Assembly: GCF_003148565.1 (NCBI RefSeq)
Contig: NZ_QGGL01000027.1
Location: 1-34,684 of the forward strand
DNA from: Tumebacillus permanentifrigoris
Lineage (GTDB): Bacteria; Bacillota; Bacilli; Tumebacillales; Tumebacillaceae
Direction of reading: 5' to 3'
DNA length: 34,684 bases
Shown: positions 7,356 through 12,462 of the stretch, in pieces
How the letters are laid out: each line of letters opens with the position of its first letter
How positions within the stretch are numbered: the first letter of the stretch is position 1
Position numbers and translations under genes: made by a program
Notes under the pieces: model-generated
The model's database searches: none
What the model was told of the DNA's origin: nothing
The model's input: the letters and a program-made list of their open reading frames with translations, nothing else

Positions 7356-7787
7356 CTAAGAGGAGCGGCCGGGCATCCGTTCCGGGTATAGTTCAGAACA
7401 GGTCTTGCAGATCGGTTCGAGCAGAGCGTCTAGCTTGTCCGTCTCTTCACGGCAGAGGGGCCGGGCGCAGATACGGACGCTGTACTGCAATACGAGCTCT
7501 ACACGACGTTCACGCCGCCACTCGTAGCCTTCGGCGGTGCCGTCTGCCCACTTGTGACAGGTGAGGCACAGCAGACAGATGTTCCACGGGATATCCCCGC
7601 GCCCAAGCTGTCCGGCTCCTTCGAGATGTGCCATCTGTCCACCAAGTTTAAGGCAGTAGATTGCACACCGTTCGCACAAGCCCTCAGAGCGCTCCTGAAC
7701 GTGTTTGCGATTGTTCGGGGTGATCTTGGTGCGGTCTCGCCGTTTCTGCGATCCTCGACCGTGCGAGGGCTTTGCTACTTCCGGCAT
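7356..7787 (-). CDS. HNH nuclease-like protein
   Basis: 143 residues from ATG 7787, which has AAAGGTGG upstream. The zinc and HNH pattern is clear: Cys38 and Cys41 (LCERC), His54 (AHLEG), Asn69 (WNICLLC), Cys74, Cys77 and His78 (LTCHKWADGT). HNH proteins of phages nick or cut DNA in packaging, recombination or host takeover. The C-terminus has more cysteines (CARPLC, ICKTC) that may form a second zinc site. It is here among early genes rather than beside a terminase, so a packaging role is not indicated. Confidence 0.8.
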   Translation of the reverse strand: MPEVAKPSHGRGSQKRRDRTKITPNNRKHVQERSEGLCERCAIYCLKLGGQMAHLEGAGQLGRGDIPWNICLLCLTCHKWADGTAEGYEWRRERRVELVLQYSVRICARPLCREETDKLDALLEPICKTCSELYPERMPGRSS

Positions 7788-7794
7788 GACTCTT

Positions 7795-7847
7795 CCACCT
7801 TTCGACAATTCGTGATAAGATACAAATACAGCAATTGTCGAAGGTGG
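7795..7847. promoter_or_regulatory. Large inverted repeat with promoter-like core
   Basis: TTCGACAATT (7801-7810) and AATTGTCGAA (7833-7842) are exact inverted copies 22 bp apart. The symmetry extends outward through CCACC/GGTGG with one base gap. On the minus strand TCGACA (-35-like) is 18 bp from TATCAC (-10-like), pointing to the HNH gene. The symmetry gives a similar TCGACA on the plus strand. This is probably an operator flanking the promoter for the HNH-parA-rep transcript, and may also drive a short plus-strand RNA. Confidence 0.5.
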
Positions 7848-7877
7848 TTTGTTTGATAGCTGCCAACTTCACATCCG

Positions 7878-7915
7878 AAGGTCTGACGTTCCCGCGTCAG
7901 GCCTTCTTCTTTTTT
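7878..7915 (+). terminator. Rho-independent terminator on plus strand
   Basis: An 11-bp stem (AAGGTCTGACG with CGTCAGGCCTT, one G-T pair) and six-base loop is followed by CTTCTTTTTT. Its direction opposes all neighbouring genes, so it implies a short plus-strand transcript starting near the inverted repeat at 7795-7847, or protection against antisense reading. Confidence 0.7.
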
Positions 7916-7989
7916 GCGGCTTTACGTCTGCCCGGCTTGGCCGCGGGTGAATCAAGTACCTCGATACGAATTTCGTAGCTGTAACTCAT
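7897..7989 (-). CDS. 30-aa basic peptide, possible
   Basis: ATG 7989 with AAGGGGTGA upstream. The product starts MSYSYEIRIEVLDSPAA and ends in a lysine/arginine-rich tail. The start lies within the end of the zinc-finger gene. The lysine tail is encoded by the A-rich complement of the plus-strand terminator, so part of its coding look could be accidental. Confidence 0.4.
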   Translation of the reverse strand: MSYSYEIRIEVLDSPAAKPGRRKAAKKKKA

Positions 7990-8209
7990 GGATCGTCACC
8001 CCTTTTCCTTGGCGGCGAATCGCGCTAAGTTCTACCAGGCGCTCGCCGATCTCTTCAAACTGGAAAGTGACAACGCAGTTTTGTTGGCACCACGACTCTT
8101 TCGACTCACGCCCCACAGGTTTGAAGCGTGTACACCCCACGCAGAACTGTTGTTGAACGCGGTCGATCTCGTTCAACACGCGGCGACGTTCGGCGAGAAG
8201 GGAGTTCAT
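7952..8209 (-). CDS. Small zinc-finger phage protein (85 aa)
   Basis: The start ATG 8209 overlaps the stop of the DUF5348-like gene (ATGA). It has an N-terminal helix (SLLAERRRVLNEIDRVQQ) and four cysteines, Cys23, Cys26, Cys41 and Cys45 (FCVGCTRF, WCQQNC), in a zinc-finger-like spacing. Similar small zinc proteins occur in early regions of Bacillus phages and skin-like elements. The function is unknown. Confidence 0.7.
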   Translation of the reverse strand: MNSLLAERRRVLNEIDRVQQQFCVGCTRFKPVGRESKESWCQQNCVVTFQFEEIGERLVELSAIRRQGKGVTIHELQLRNSYRGT

Positions 8210-8622
8210 GAGCGCTTAGGCGACTCGCGTATCCGAACGATCATACCGACGCGTAGCGGCACCTTGTGACGGTTGTGGTTGAAGTAGTACCCTCCGAATT
8301 CGTCAGAGAACTCAACCGAACCAACAAACCATTCGCCTTCGGTTTCTTCAGTGGTTCCCATGATCTCAAGGCGGCTACCGCTAGTCAGCACACGATCTAG
8401 AATTTCGAAACGACCAGCAGCGTTCTTGTAAAGCGTTCCTTCTTTGGGTGTAGCCGCGAAATAGTCGAGGAGACGGCGAGCGTCGTCGATCAGTTCCTGC
8501 GCCTGTTCAATTGCTTTATACTCATCATTCGAGAGTTCACAATCAGTAACCGGGACAAGCTTCTTGTTCACGGCGTGCAGGACATCTGCTTGGGTCGAAA
8601 TAACTGCTTTCCAATTAATCAT
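8206..8622 (-). CDS. DUF5348-like protein
   Basis: 138 residues from ATG 8622 with AAAGGT ten bases upstream; a GTG at 8631 is too close to that site. The N-terminal half is helical. The C-terminal half (RFEILD, LTSGSRLEIMG, WFVGSVEFSDEFGGYYF, LRVGMIVRI) resembles the small beta domain of DUF5348 proteins, common in Gram-positive phages and conjugative elements. The function of that family is unknown. The family assignment is from memory of its motif and is moderate. Confidence 0.65.
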   Translation of the reverse strand: MINWKAVISTQADVLHAVNKKLVPVTDCELSNDEYKAIEQAQELIDDARRLLDYFAATPKEGTLYKNAAGRFEILDRVLTSGSRLEIMGTTEETEGEWFVGSVEFSDEFGGYYFNHNRHKVPLRVGMIVRIRESPKRS

Positions 8623-8721
8623 CGGTGACACAACCTTTCGTTCGGAGATCCGGCGTGGTGCCGGTTACTTTGGAGGGAAACGTCTTTACGGGCTCTTTCT
8701 CATGCCCTGCGCCATTTCGTG

Positions 8722-8913
8722 TTACTTTTGAAGATCAGATACGTCGATCCCCAACTTCCCGCACAGGCGGTTTATCAATTCATCGGAAGGATTCGCCTTA
8801 CCCGTCTCGATCTGGCTGATCATTGCTGGAGTGCAAATGCCTTCTGCGAGTTCGTGCTGTTTCAAGCATTTGCTCAAACGAGCTGAGCGGAGGAGGCTAC
8901 CGTTGATTTGCAT
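8722..8913 (-). CDS. XRE-family helix-turn-helix regulator (63 aa)
   Basis: A minimal HTH domain: LLRSARLSKCLKQHELA, then recognition-helix region TPAMISQIETGKANPS and a LCGKLGIDVSDL end. ATG 8913 is preferred to a GTG at 8925. It is the third XRE protein of the element and may tune the early transcript. Its target is not visible. Confidence 0.8.
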   Translation of the reverse strand: MQINGSLLRSARLSKCLKQHELAEGICTPAMISQIETGKANPSDELINRLCGKLGIDVSDLQK

Positions 8914-8954
8914 ATGGTTCACCACTCTTTCCGGGCTTGTCCATCACGGGAGGC

Positions 8955-9188
8955 TTACGCTCCCGCTGCTGCTTCCATTTTCGATTTGAGGATCGAAGCA
9001 ATTGCGGCGTGAATCGCCTCGTCACGCTTCTGGTACTCCTCAGGTGTCATGATCGGTGCGAAGATGCGGACCTTCGTTTCTCCCAGCATCATGACTTGCA
9101 CAGGTTCTTCGGTGAACTGCATTTGCTTTTTTCCCAAGTTAACATCACCTCGTGGAAGGTTATGCGGGGACGGTGCGGGGACAACCAT
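8955..9188 (-). CDS. Small early phage protein (77 aa)
   Basis: ATG 9188 has an excellent GGAGGTG site seven bases upstream. A second in-frame start, TTG 9137, also has GAGGTG eight bases upstream, so two forms (77 and 60 residues) are possible. The conserved-looking part is FTEEPVQVMMLGETKVRIFA followed by TPEEYQKRDEAI and a helical end. I do not recognise a family. It lies between two XRE genes on the early transcript. Confidence 0.65.
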   Translation of the reverse strand: MVVPAPSPHNLPRGDVNLGKKQMQFTEEPVQVMMLGETKVRIFAPIMTPEEYQKRDEAIHAAIASILKSKMEAAAGA

Positions 9189-9243
9189 TGAAATTCACCT
9201 CCAAACGATATTCAAAAAACTAGTAAAGTCTGATAGACTTGTA

Positions 9244-9480
9244 CTAACGCATTTGAATCTGATCGCTAAAAGCGATATAACAATCAAAAAAAAGAGTTTG
9301 AACATCTGACCTCAACGCCGCGGCGATCTTGACTTTAACAGGGTCGGAAGGGGACTTCATTCCTTTTTCAATCTCCGAGAAATGTGACTGCGAGATTTCA
9401 CATTGTTTCGCAATCTCATTCTGGGTGTATCCAAGTTCTTGACGTCGCCTTTTGATCGGAGTGCGCTTGTCTTGATTCAT
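9244..9480 (-). CDS. XRE-family regulator, Cro position
   Basis: 78 residues from ATG 9480 with GAGGGGGTG upstream. The HTH domain reads RTPIKRRRQELGYTQNEIA, ISQSHFSEIEKGMKSPSD. It is the first gene of the long leftward transcript and is divergent from the plus-strand regulator, the position of Cro in lambda-type switches. It has a consensus promoter (9520-9547) flanked by ATCGC-N5-GCGAT operators, one more of which lies within its own 3' coding end (9262-9276). Confidence 0.88.
   Translation of the reverse strand: MNQDKRTPIKRRRQELGYTQNEIAKQCEISQSHFSEIEKGMKSPSDPVKVKIAAALRSDVQTLFFDCYIAFSDQIQMR
9262..9276. promoter_or_regulatory. Operator-like palindrome inside regulator gene
   Basis: ATCGCTAAAAGCGAT, same ATCGC-N5-GCGAT form as the two copies in the divergent promoter region. 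It lies near the 3' end of the leftward XRE gene and may support looping or an internal control site. Confidence 0.6.
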
Positions 9481-9494
9481 TTTAACACCCCCTC

Positions 9495-9509
9495 ATCGCC
9501 AAAAGCGAT
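9495..9509. promoter_or_regulatory. Operator palindrome ATCGC-N5-GCGAT
   Basis: ATCGCCAAAAGCGAT, between the predicted start point of the leftward promoter and the ATG at 9480. A bound regulator here would block the leftward early transcript. Confidence 0.7.
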
Positions 9510-9519
9510 TTATAGTCTT

Positions 9520-9547
9520 AGTATACCTGATAACCACCATATGTCAA
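9520..9547 (-). promoter_or_regulatory. Strong sigma-A-type leftward promoter
   Basis: TTGACA (9547-9542, read on minus) and TATACT (9525-9520) are separated by 16 bp, close to consensus. It drives the XRE gene at 9480 and probably the entire early region toward the left edge. Its -35 abuts the operator at 9547-9561. Confidence 0.85.
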
Positions 9548-9601
9548 TCGCTAATTGCGATATTTTATCACTATCGGCTATTAATTATCGCTGATTATCG
9601 C
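9547..9601. promoter_or_regulatory. Central operators of the switch and rightward promoter
   Basis: The palindrome ATCGCTAATTGCGAT (9547-9561) is followed by half-sites ATCGG (9573), ATCGC (9587) and ATCGC (9597) at about 10-14 bp spacing. A rightward promoter could use TTGCGA (9555-9560) and TATTAA (9579-9584). Binding here could close either promoter. The half-site array is directly visible; assignment to a given regulator is inference. Confidence 0.65.
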
Positions 9602-9636
9602 CTTTCATGTTATCCTGTACTAAGGAGTTGGTGTTT

Positions 9637-10038
9637 GTGAGTAGTGTGGTAAACTTTGGGCCTACCATAAAAAAAATTCGCAATTCATTAGGTGAGACCC
9701 AGAGGCAATTTGCAGATCGTTTCGGCAAAGTACAAAGCATCGTCGCAGATTGGGAGAGTGGTAAGAAGCGTCCAAAGCACGAAGATGTATTGAAGATTGC
9801 GGAATTGGGTAATATTGATGTAAGTGAGCTTTATGGATCGGAATTGGAGCAGGAGACCTCTGTTCCTGATCACTTTGGAGAACAGGAAAAAGCAAGTTTA
9901 TCTACCCTTAAGCGTATACGTAATCAAATCGCAAAAGGTATAGTAACCGACATCCCAAAAGAGCGCATCCCTTTTGTTGTCGACGCATTAGATAAAGAAA
10001 TTAGAGCAATTGAAGATAGTACGGACGAAGAAAAATAA
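9637..10038 (+). CDS. XRE-family repressor candidate
   Basis: 133 residues from GTG 9637, which has AAGGAG nine bases upstream; ATG 9607 in the same frame has no such site. The N-terminal HTH reads IKKIRNSLGETQRQFADRF, then SIVADWESGKKRP and IAELGNIDVSELYG. The C-terminal half is charged (IPKERIPFVVDALDKEIRAI) and has no LexA-type peptidase. It is the only plus-strand gene of the element, divergent from the early operon, so it is the likely lysogeny repressor. It converges with the communication module, whose read-through would be antisense to its 3' end. Confidence 0.85.
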   Translation: MSSVVNFGPTIKKIRNSLGETQRQFADRFGKVQSIVADWESGKKRPKHEDVLKIAELGNIDVSELYGSELEQETSVPDHFGEQEKASLSTLKRIRNQIAKGIVTDIPKERIPFVVDALDKEIRAIEDSTDEEK

Positions 10039-10067
10039 CCCCTCCTAGTCTAGGAGGGGTTATTTTT
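10035..10067 (+). terminator. Terminator of the repressor gene
   Basis: AACCCCTCCTAG and CTAGGAGGGGTT form a long perfect stem followed by ATTTTTAT. The repressor stop codon is inside the left arm. The stem is nearly symmetrical and so could also act on leftward transcripts ending the small ORFs. Confidence 0.9.
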
Positions 10068-10127
10068 ATAGGTAGGCCGGCTACAACGGGCTTGCAAAGC
10101 GTCTACGTAAGCCTCTATGTGAGTCAT
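10050..10127 (-). CDS. 25-aa ORF coupled to the upstream small ORF, possible
   Basis: ATG 10127 overlaps the stop of the 44-aa ORF (ATGA). The predicted peptide begins MTHIEAYVDALQARC, which looks helical, and its stop is inside the shared terminator stem. The overlap fits the operon style of this element, but the ORF is too short to be sure. Confidence 0.3.
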   Translation of the reverse strand: MTHIEAYVDALQARCSRPTYKNNPS

Positions 10128-10258
10128 ACGGACTGACCATCCCCTTCGGAAGCGGAAGCCAGCGACAACGCCCGCGAGAGCGCATCGCGGTGCTTGGGGA
10201 TAAGCTGGGTATCATCAAGCAAGTCCTGTTGCGTAAAAGTTTGCTTTTCTTTATGCAT
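10124..10258 (-). CDS. 44-aa ORF downstream of the peptide gene (aimX-like position)
   Basis: ATG 10258 has GGAGG nine bases upstream, but that GGAGG lies inside the 3' arm of the 10263-10323 hairpin. The product is hydrophilic, begins MHKEKQTFTQQDLLDD and ends SASEGDGQSV. Its position after receptor, peptide and hairpin parallels aimX in SPbeta-group arbitrium phages. It would be expressed only by reading through the terminator and opening the hairpin, so it is a plausible regulated output. Function and relationship to aimX are inference. Confidence 0.5.
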   Translation of the reverse strand: MHKEKQTFTQQDLLDDTQLIPKHRDALSRALSLASASEGDGQSV

Positions 10259-10262
10259 AAGG

Positions 10263-10323
10263 AAAAACCTCCATCTTCGTTGGATCACTTAATAATGATC
10301 ATAAACGAAGATGGAGGTTTTTT
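10263..10323. terminator. Long bidirectional hairpin after the peptide gene
   Basis: A 19-bp stem (AAAAACCTCCATCTTCGTT with AACGAAGATGGAGGTTTTT) encloses a second small stem with GATCA/TGATC in its 22-base loop. U-tracts follow in both directions. On the minus strand it ends the receptor-peptide transcript. Its 3' arm also contains the GGAGG ribosome site for the 44-aa ORF, so the same structure could stop transcription and hide the site. Confidence 0.85.
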
Positions 10324-10373
10324 CATTACTCATTCACACCATTGAAACAGGCTTTGATTTATCTCATAGACTA

Positions 10374-10547
10374 TTATCCACGATTCGCTACAATTGCGAT
10401 CTTTCCATACGGGTCGATCGGAACATCAAAGACGACTTTCTTTAAAGAATACGGTTCAATCGGTGCATCGAAAGCAAGTTGTGTTTTCCCCAATAGTAAA
10501 GCACCTACAACGAACAAACAAAATATTGCAGCCCCAATTTTTTTCAC
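10374..10547 (-). CDS. Secreted signalling-peptide precursor with duplicated motif (57 aa)
   Basis: GTG 10547 follows GGGGGTG by seven to eight bases. The product has a lysine start (MKK), a hydrophobic core at residues 4-20 (IGAAIFCLFVVGALLLG) and a likely signal peptidase region around TQLA (residue 25). The remaining 32 residues hold FDAPIEPY (26-33) and FDVPIDPY (40-47), two copies of one motif 14 residues apart, linked by SLKKVV. The gene begins 30 bp after the TPR receptor gene on the same strand. This layout, receptor followed by a short exported precursor, is that of PlcR-PapR, NprR-NprX, Rap-Phr and AimR-AimP pairs. The mature signal, probably from one or both repeats, cannot be fixed by reading. 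Confidence 0.85.
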   Translation of the reverse strand: MKKIGAAIFCLFVVGALLLGKTQLAFDAPIEPYSLKKVVFDVPIDPYGKIAIVANRG

Positions 10548-10577
10548 GATGGCTCACCCCCTAGTACAACTATACAA

Positions 10578-11783
10578 TTAAAATTCAGCTGTGGATATCG
10601 CTTTTTCGTAATACTCTAACGCGACATCAAATCGCCTGTAACTCCTTGCCGCTCTCGCAACGTATGTGGAAATTGTGGACTTGTAAGTCTTAGCAACATT
10701 CAAAGATTCGTACTGAGTTGCGATAGTGACCAAAGTGTCAACATCTTCCGGGACATTTAAGTTGCAGTAAGTTACGAAAAACTCGAGTAGCAGGATTTCC
10801 TTCGAACTTCCATAGGATTTAGCTAGTGAGTGTCCTTGTAAAAATCTTGAGAGAGCCTTATCAAGGTCGCCTTGTGTCAGGAAAATTTCTCCTAGAGTTT
10901 CATAGCCATAAATCTGAGTGAGGTTATCATTCACTTCTTGAGCGTACTCCATTGCTTGATTCAGTTGTTCAATTGCCTCATTGATCATATTCTTGTTTCG
11001 GTAAGCACGCGAAAGTAGCTGATATGCCCTCGACAACCTTGATTTATTGTAGGTTTTCTCGATTGACAACTGTATATGGCGAATTGCTAAGTTCCAATCT
11101 TTCAATTTATTGTATGCACTCCCAAGTAATAGATAGTTCATACTATGTTTTTCGTCAGATTCATAAGTCTTGTCCTGTTCGTCATCGTTTATAAACTGAA
11201 TTACCGTAAAGCATTCACCTTGCTCTAAATGAGCGTTAGCTATATTACTCCGACACATATGCACCATTTCATAGTCCTTAGCAGCCGTTGCGATCTCCAG
11301 CGCCCGAGACGACCAGTCGATAGATTCTGGATGATTTCCGTTTAAAAATTCGTACTTCCCTCTCAGTAACAAAGCACGAACTCGAATTCGAGGAGCACCG
11401 TTCTTTTTGATCAACTTTCCCTTGTCATCAACATAAAACAGTTGCGTTAGGAGCTTGTCCAGCATTTGAAGTACTTGCTCGTCCTTTTTGCCCCTCTTGT
11501 ACGCCACCTCGATCTTCTCAATCAGGCCATTAACCGCCTCATCAGTTTCCGTGATCGACTCAGGAGTAACATTATGAAACTCTGCGATGCCGGATATTTT
11601 GTCTTCCTCAATCTTGTTCGCCTCTGGGTCGTTGGAGTTCCGGGCCAATTCGATTCTGTTCATGGTCGCCTTGCTAAATCCATAGCCACGTAACAATTTC
11701 CACGCGTGATCAGTACTCAAGCCACGTTCATTTCGCAACGCCAGAGTATTCCGACCGACTTTTTGATTGAAAGTCTCATCCAC
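10578..11783 (-). CDS. RRNPP-type receptor: HTH plus tetratricopeptide repeats
   Basis: 401 residues from GTG 11783 (AGGTGTGGTGAG just upstream; the ORF stays open to 11846 without a better site). The N-terminal HTH spans about residues 8-75 (LALRNERGLSTDHAWKLL, GFSKATMNRIELARN). The rest is helical tetratricopeptide repeats, e.g. LLLGSAYNKLKDWNLAIRHI, YGYETLGEIFLTQGDLDKAL and ARAARSYRRFDVALEYYEKA. Length and plan match peptide-sensing regulators such as PlcR, NprR and AimR, which bind an imported peptide in the repeat groove. The secreted precursor follows after 30 bp. It is the element gene nearest sigK. The gene is more A+T-rich than its surroundings, as if swapped in as a cassette. Confidence 0.88.
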   Translation of the reverse strand: MDETFNQKVGRNTLALRNERGLSTDHAWKLLRGYGFSKATMNRIELARNSNDPEANKIEEDKISGIAEFHNVTPESITETDEAVNGLIEKIEVAYKRGKKDEQVLQMLDKLLTQLFYVDDKGKLIKKNGAPRIRVRALLLRGKYEFLNGNHPESIDWSSRALEIATAAKDYEMVHMCRSNIANAHLEQGECFTVIQFINDDEQDKTYESDEKHSMNYLLLGSAYNKLKDWNLAIRHIQLSIEKTYNKSRLSRAYQLLSRAYRNKNMINEAIEQLNQAMEYAQEVNDNLTQIYGYETLGEIFLTQGDLDKALSRFLQGHSLAKSYGSSKEILLLEFFVTYCNLNVPEDVDTLVTIATQYESLNVAKTYKSTISTYVARAARSYRRFDVALEYYEKAISTAEF

Positions 11784-11797
11784 TATGCTCACCACAC

Positions 11798-11843
11798 CTA
11801 ATTTATTCAGTATTGTTATTTTACAGAATAATGTCGAACCATA
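11798..11843 (-). promoter_or_regulatory. Candidate promoter of the receptor gene
   Basis: On the minus strand TCGACA is followed after 17 bp by AATACT, and an alternative pair TTGTAT/TAAAAT overlaps it. An imperfect dyad (TTCGACATTATT against TTCAGTATTGTT) covers the region and could bind a regulator, perhaps the receptor itself. The TCGACA hexamer also occurs in the inverted repeat at 7795-7847. Confidence 0.4.
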
Positions 11844-11866
11844 CAATCCATTCGAGGATGATAATG

Positions 11867-11891
11867 AAAAAACCGCCTAGAATGGCGGTTT
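11867..11891 (-). terminator. Terminator directly after the sigK fragment
   Basis: AAACCGCC-TAGAAT-GGCGGTTT forms an eight-bp stem; read on minus it is followed by TTTTTT. It is supplied by the element, 16 bp past the sigK fragment stop, and so stops the unrearranged sigK transcript before it enters the receptor gene. Confidence 0.85.
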
Positions 11892-11906
11892 ACTGAACGG
11901 ATATAA

Positions 11907-12344
11907 TCATAGCGTTATTTCATTCCCTTCCTTGTCCGTGCCGATCGGGTCGTGCAAGGAGACGTCCTTGCGCGTCTTTTTCAGGGAGCGTAAATGCATA
12001 AGGATTTCGTTTTCGATACAACGAGCGGCATAAGTCGCCAGCTTGGTACCTTTGCCTGTTGAAAAGCTTTCAATGGCTTTGATCAGTCCGATGGTGCCAA
12101 TCGAGATCAAATCCTCGCTGTCTTCGCCGGTGTTTTCAAACTTTTTGACGATATGAGCGACGAGGCGCAAGTTGTGTTCCACCAACTTGTTGCGCGCGTG
12201 TTCATCGCCCTCCGCCATCAAACGGAGGTTTTTGCTCTCTTCCTCCTCTGACAGAGGTTGCGGGAACGCGTTGTTCTTGATGTAAGAGACGAACAGAGTG
12301 ATCTCCTTGAGCAACAACACGACCGCAGTTAGGAATCCGGGCAT
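11907..12344 (-). pseudogene. sigK: Pro-sigma-K, N-terminal half, interrupted by the element
   Basis: 145 codons from ATG 12344, nine bases after GGAGGT; a GTG at 12362 lies within that ribosome site and is rejected. The hydrophobic pro-sequence ([20 protein letters not shown]) precedes [11 protein letters not shown], the known cleavage point in B. subtilis pro-SigK. Region 2 follows ([54 protein letters not shown]). The match to SigK ends at [12 protein letters not shown], then only ITL and a stop. Regions 3 and 4 are missing, so alone it is not a working sigma factor. This corresponds to spoIVCB; a spoIIIC half should lie beyond the left edge and be rejoined by excision in the mother cell. 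Confidence 0.93.
11920..11924. other. Crossover core (attachment site) AATGA in sigK
   Basis: The minus strand reads GGG-AATGA-AATA at codons Gly-Asn-Glu-Ile. AATGA at this codon position is the five-base repeat at which skin is excised in B. subtilis. The similarity to sigma K stops within codons of it, so it is taken as the element/chromosome joint. Confidence 0.75.
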
Positions 12345-12373
12345 CCGTCGTTCACCTCCCACTTTTGTGTTTC

Positions 12374-12381
12374 ATTGTATG
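12374..12381 (-). promoter_or_regulatory. Sigma-E-type -10 element of sigK
   Basis: CATACAAT on the minus strand matches the sigma-E -10 consensus exactly and lies about 30 bases before the sigK ATG. The expected -35 is poor, so activation by a regulator such as SpoIIID, known for B. subtilis sigK, would fit. Confidence 0.5.
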
Positions 12382-12410
12382 TGGGAGTGCTTGTTTTCCT
12401 AGCCTGTACG

Positions 12411-12450
12411 GGAAAAAAACCTGTTCCCGCCAGATGGCAAGAACAGGTTT
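12411..12450 (-). terminator. Terminator after the secreted-protein gene
   Basis: AAACCTGTTC and GAACAGGTTT pair; on the minus strand the stem is followed by seven T. It separates the secreted-protein gene from sigK. Confidence 0.9.
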
Positions 12451-12462
12451 CTTTTCGGATAA

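Larger units (their letters stand above)
1..11924. mobile_element. sigK-intervening (skin-like) prophage element, left end outside window
   Basis: Everything left of the sigK break is phage-type: divergent XRE switch, ParA, replication initiator with iterons, D12 methyltransferase, HNH protein and many tiny overlapping genes on one strand. Right of the break the content is ordinary chromosome. The right boundary is placed at TCATT (11920-11924), which reads AATGA on the sigK strand, the five-base crossover motif known from the B. subtilis skin element. No integrase or serine recombinase, structural or lysis genes occur here, so the other end, the recombinase and the 3' half of sigK should lie beyond position 1. 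Excision in the mother cell is known for skin and inferred here. Confidence 0.85.

Noticed and set aside
10081-10140. tRNA or structured RNA downstream of the repressor
   Set aside because: No cloverleaf or anticodon arm could be drawn. No tRNA or rRNA was recognised anywhere in the window.
1-11924. spoIVCA-like recombinase or integrase
   Set aside because: All frames of the element part were read; no serine or tyrosine recombinase motif was seen, so it is assumed to lie outside the window.
12342-12362. Upstream GTG start for sigK
   Set aside because: That GTG is part of the GGAGGT ribosome site; ATG 12344 has proper spacing and gives the expected pro-sequence.
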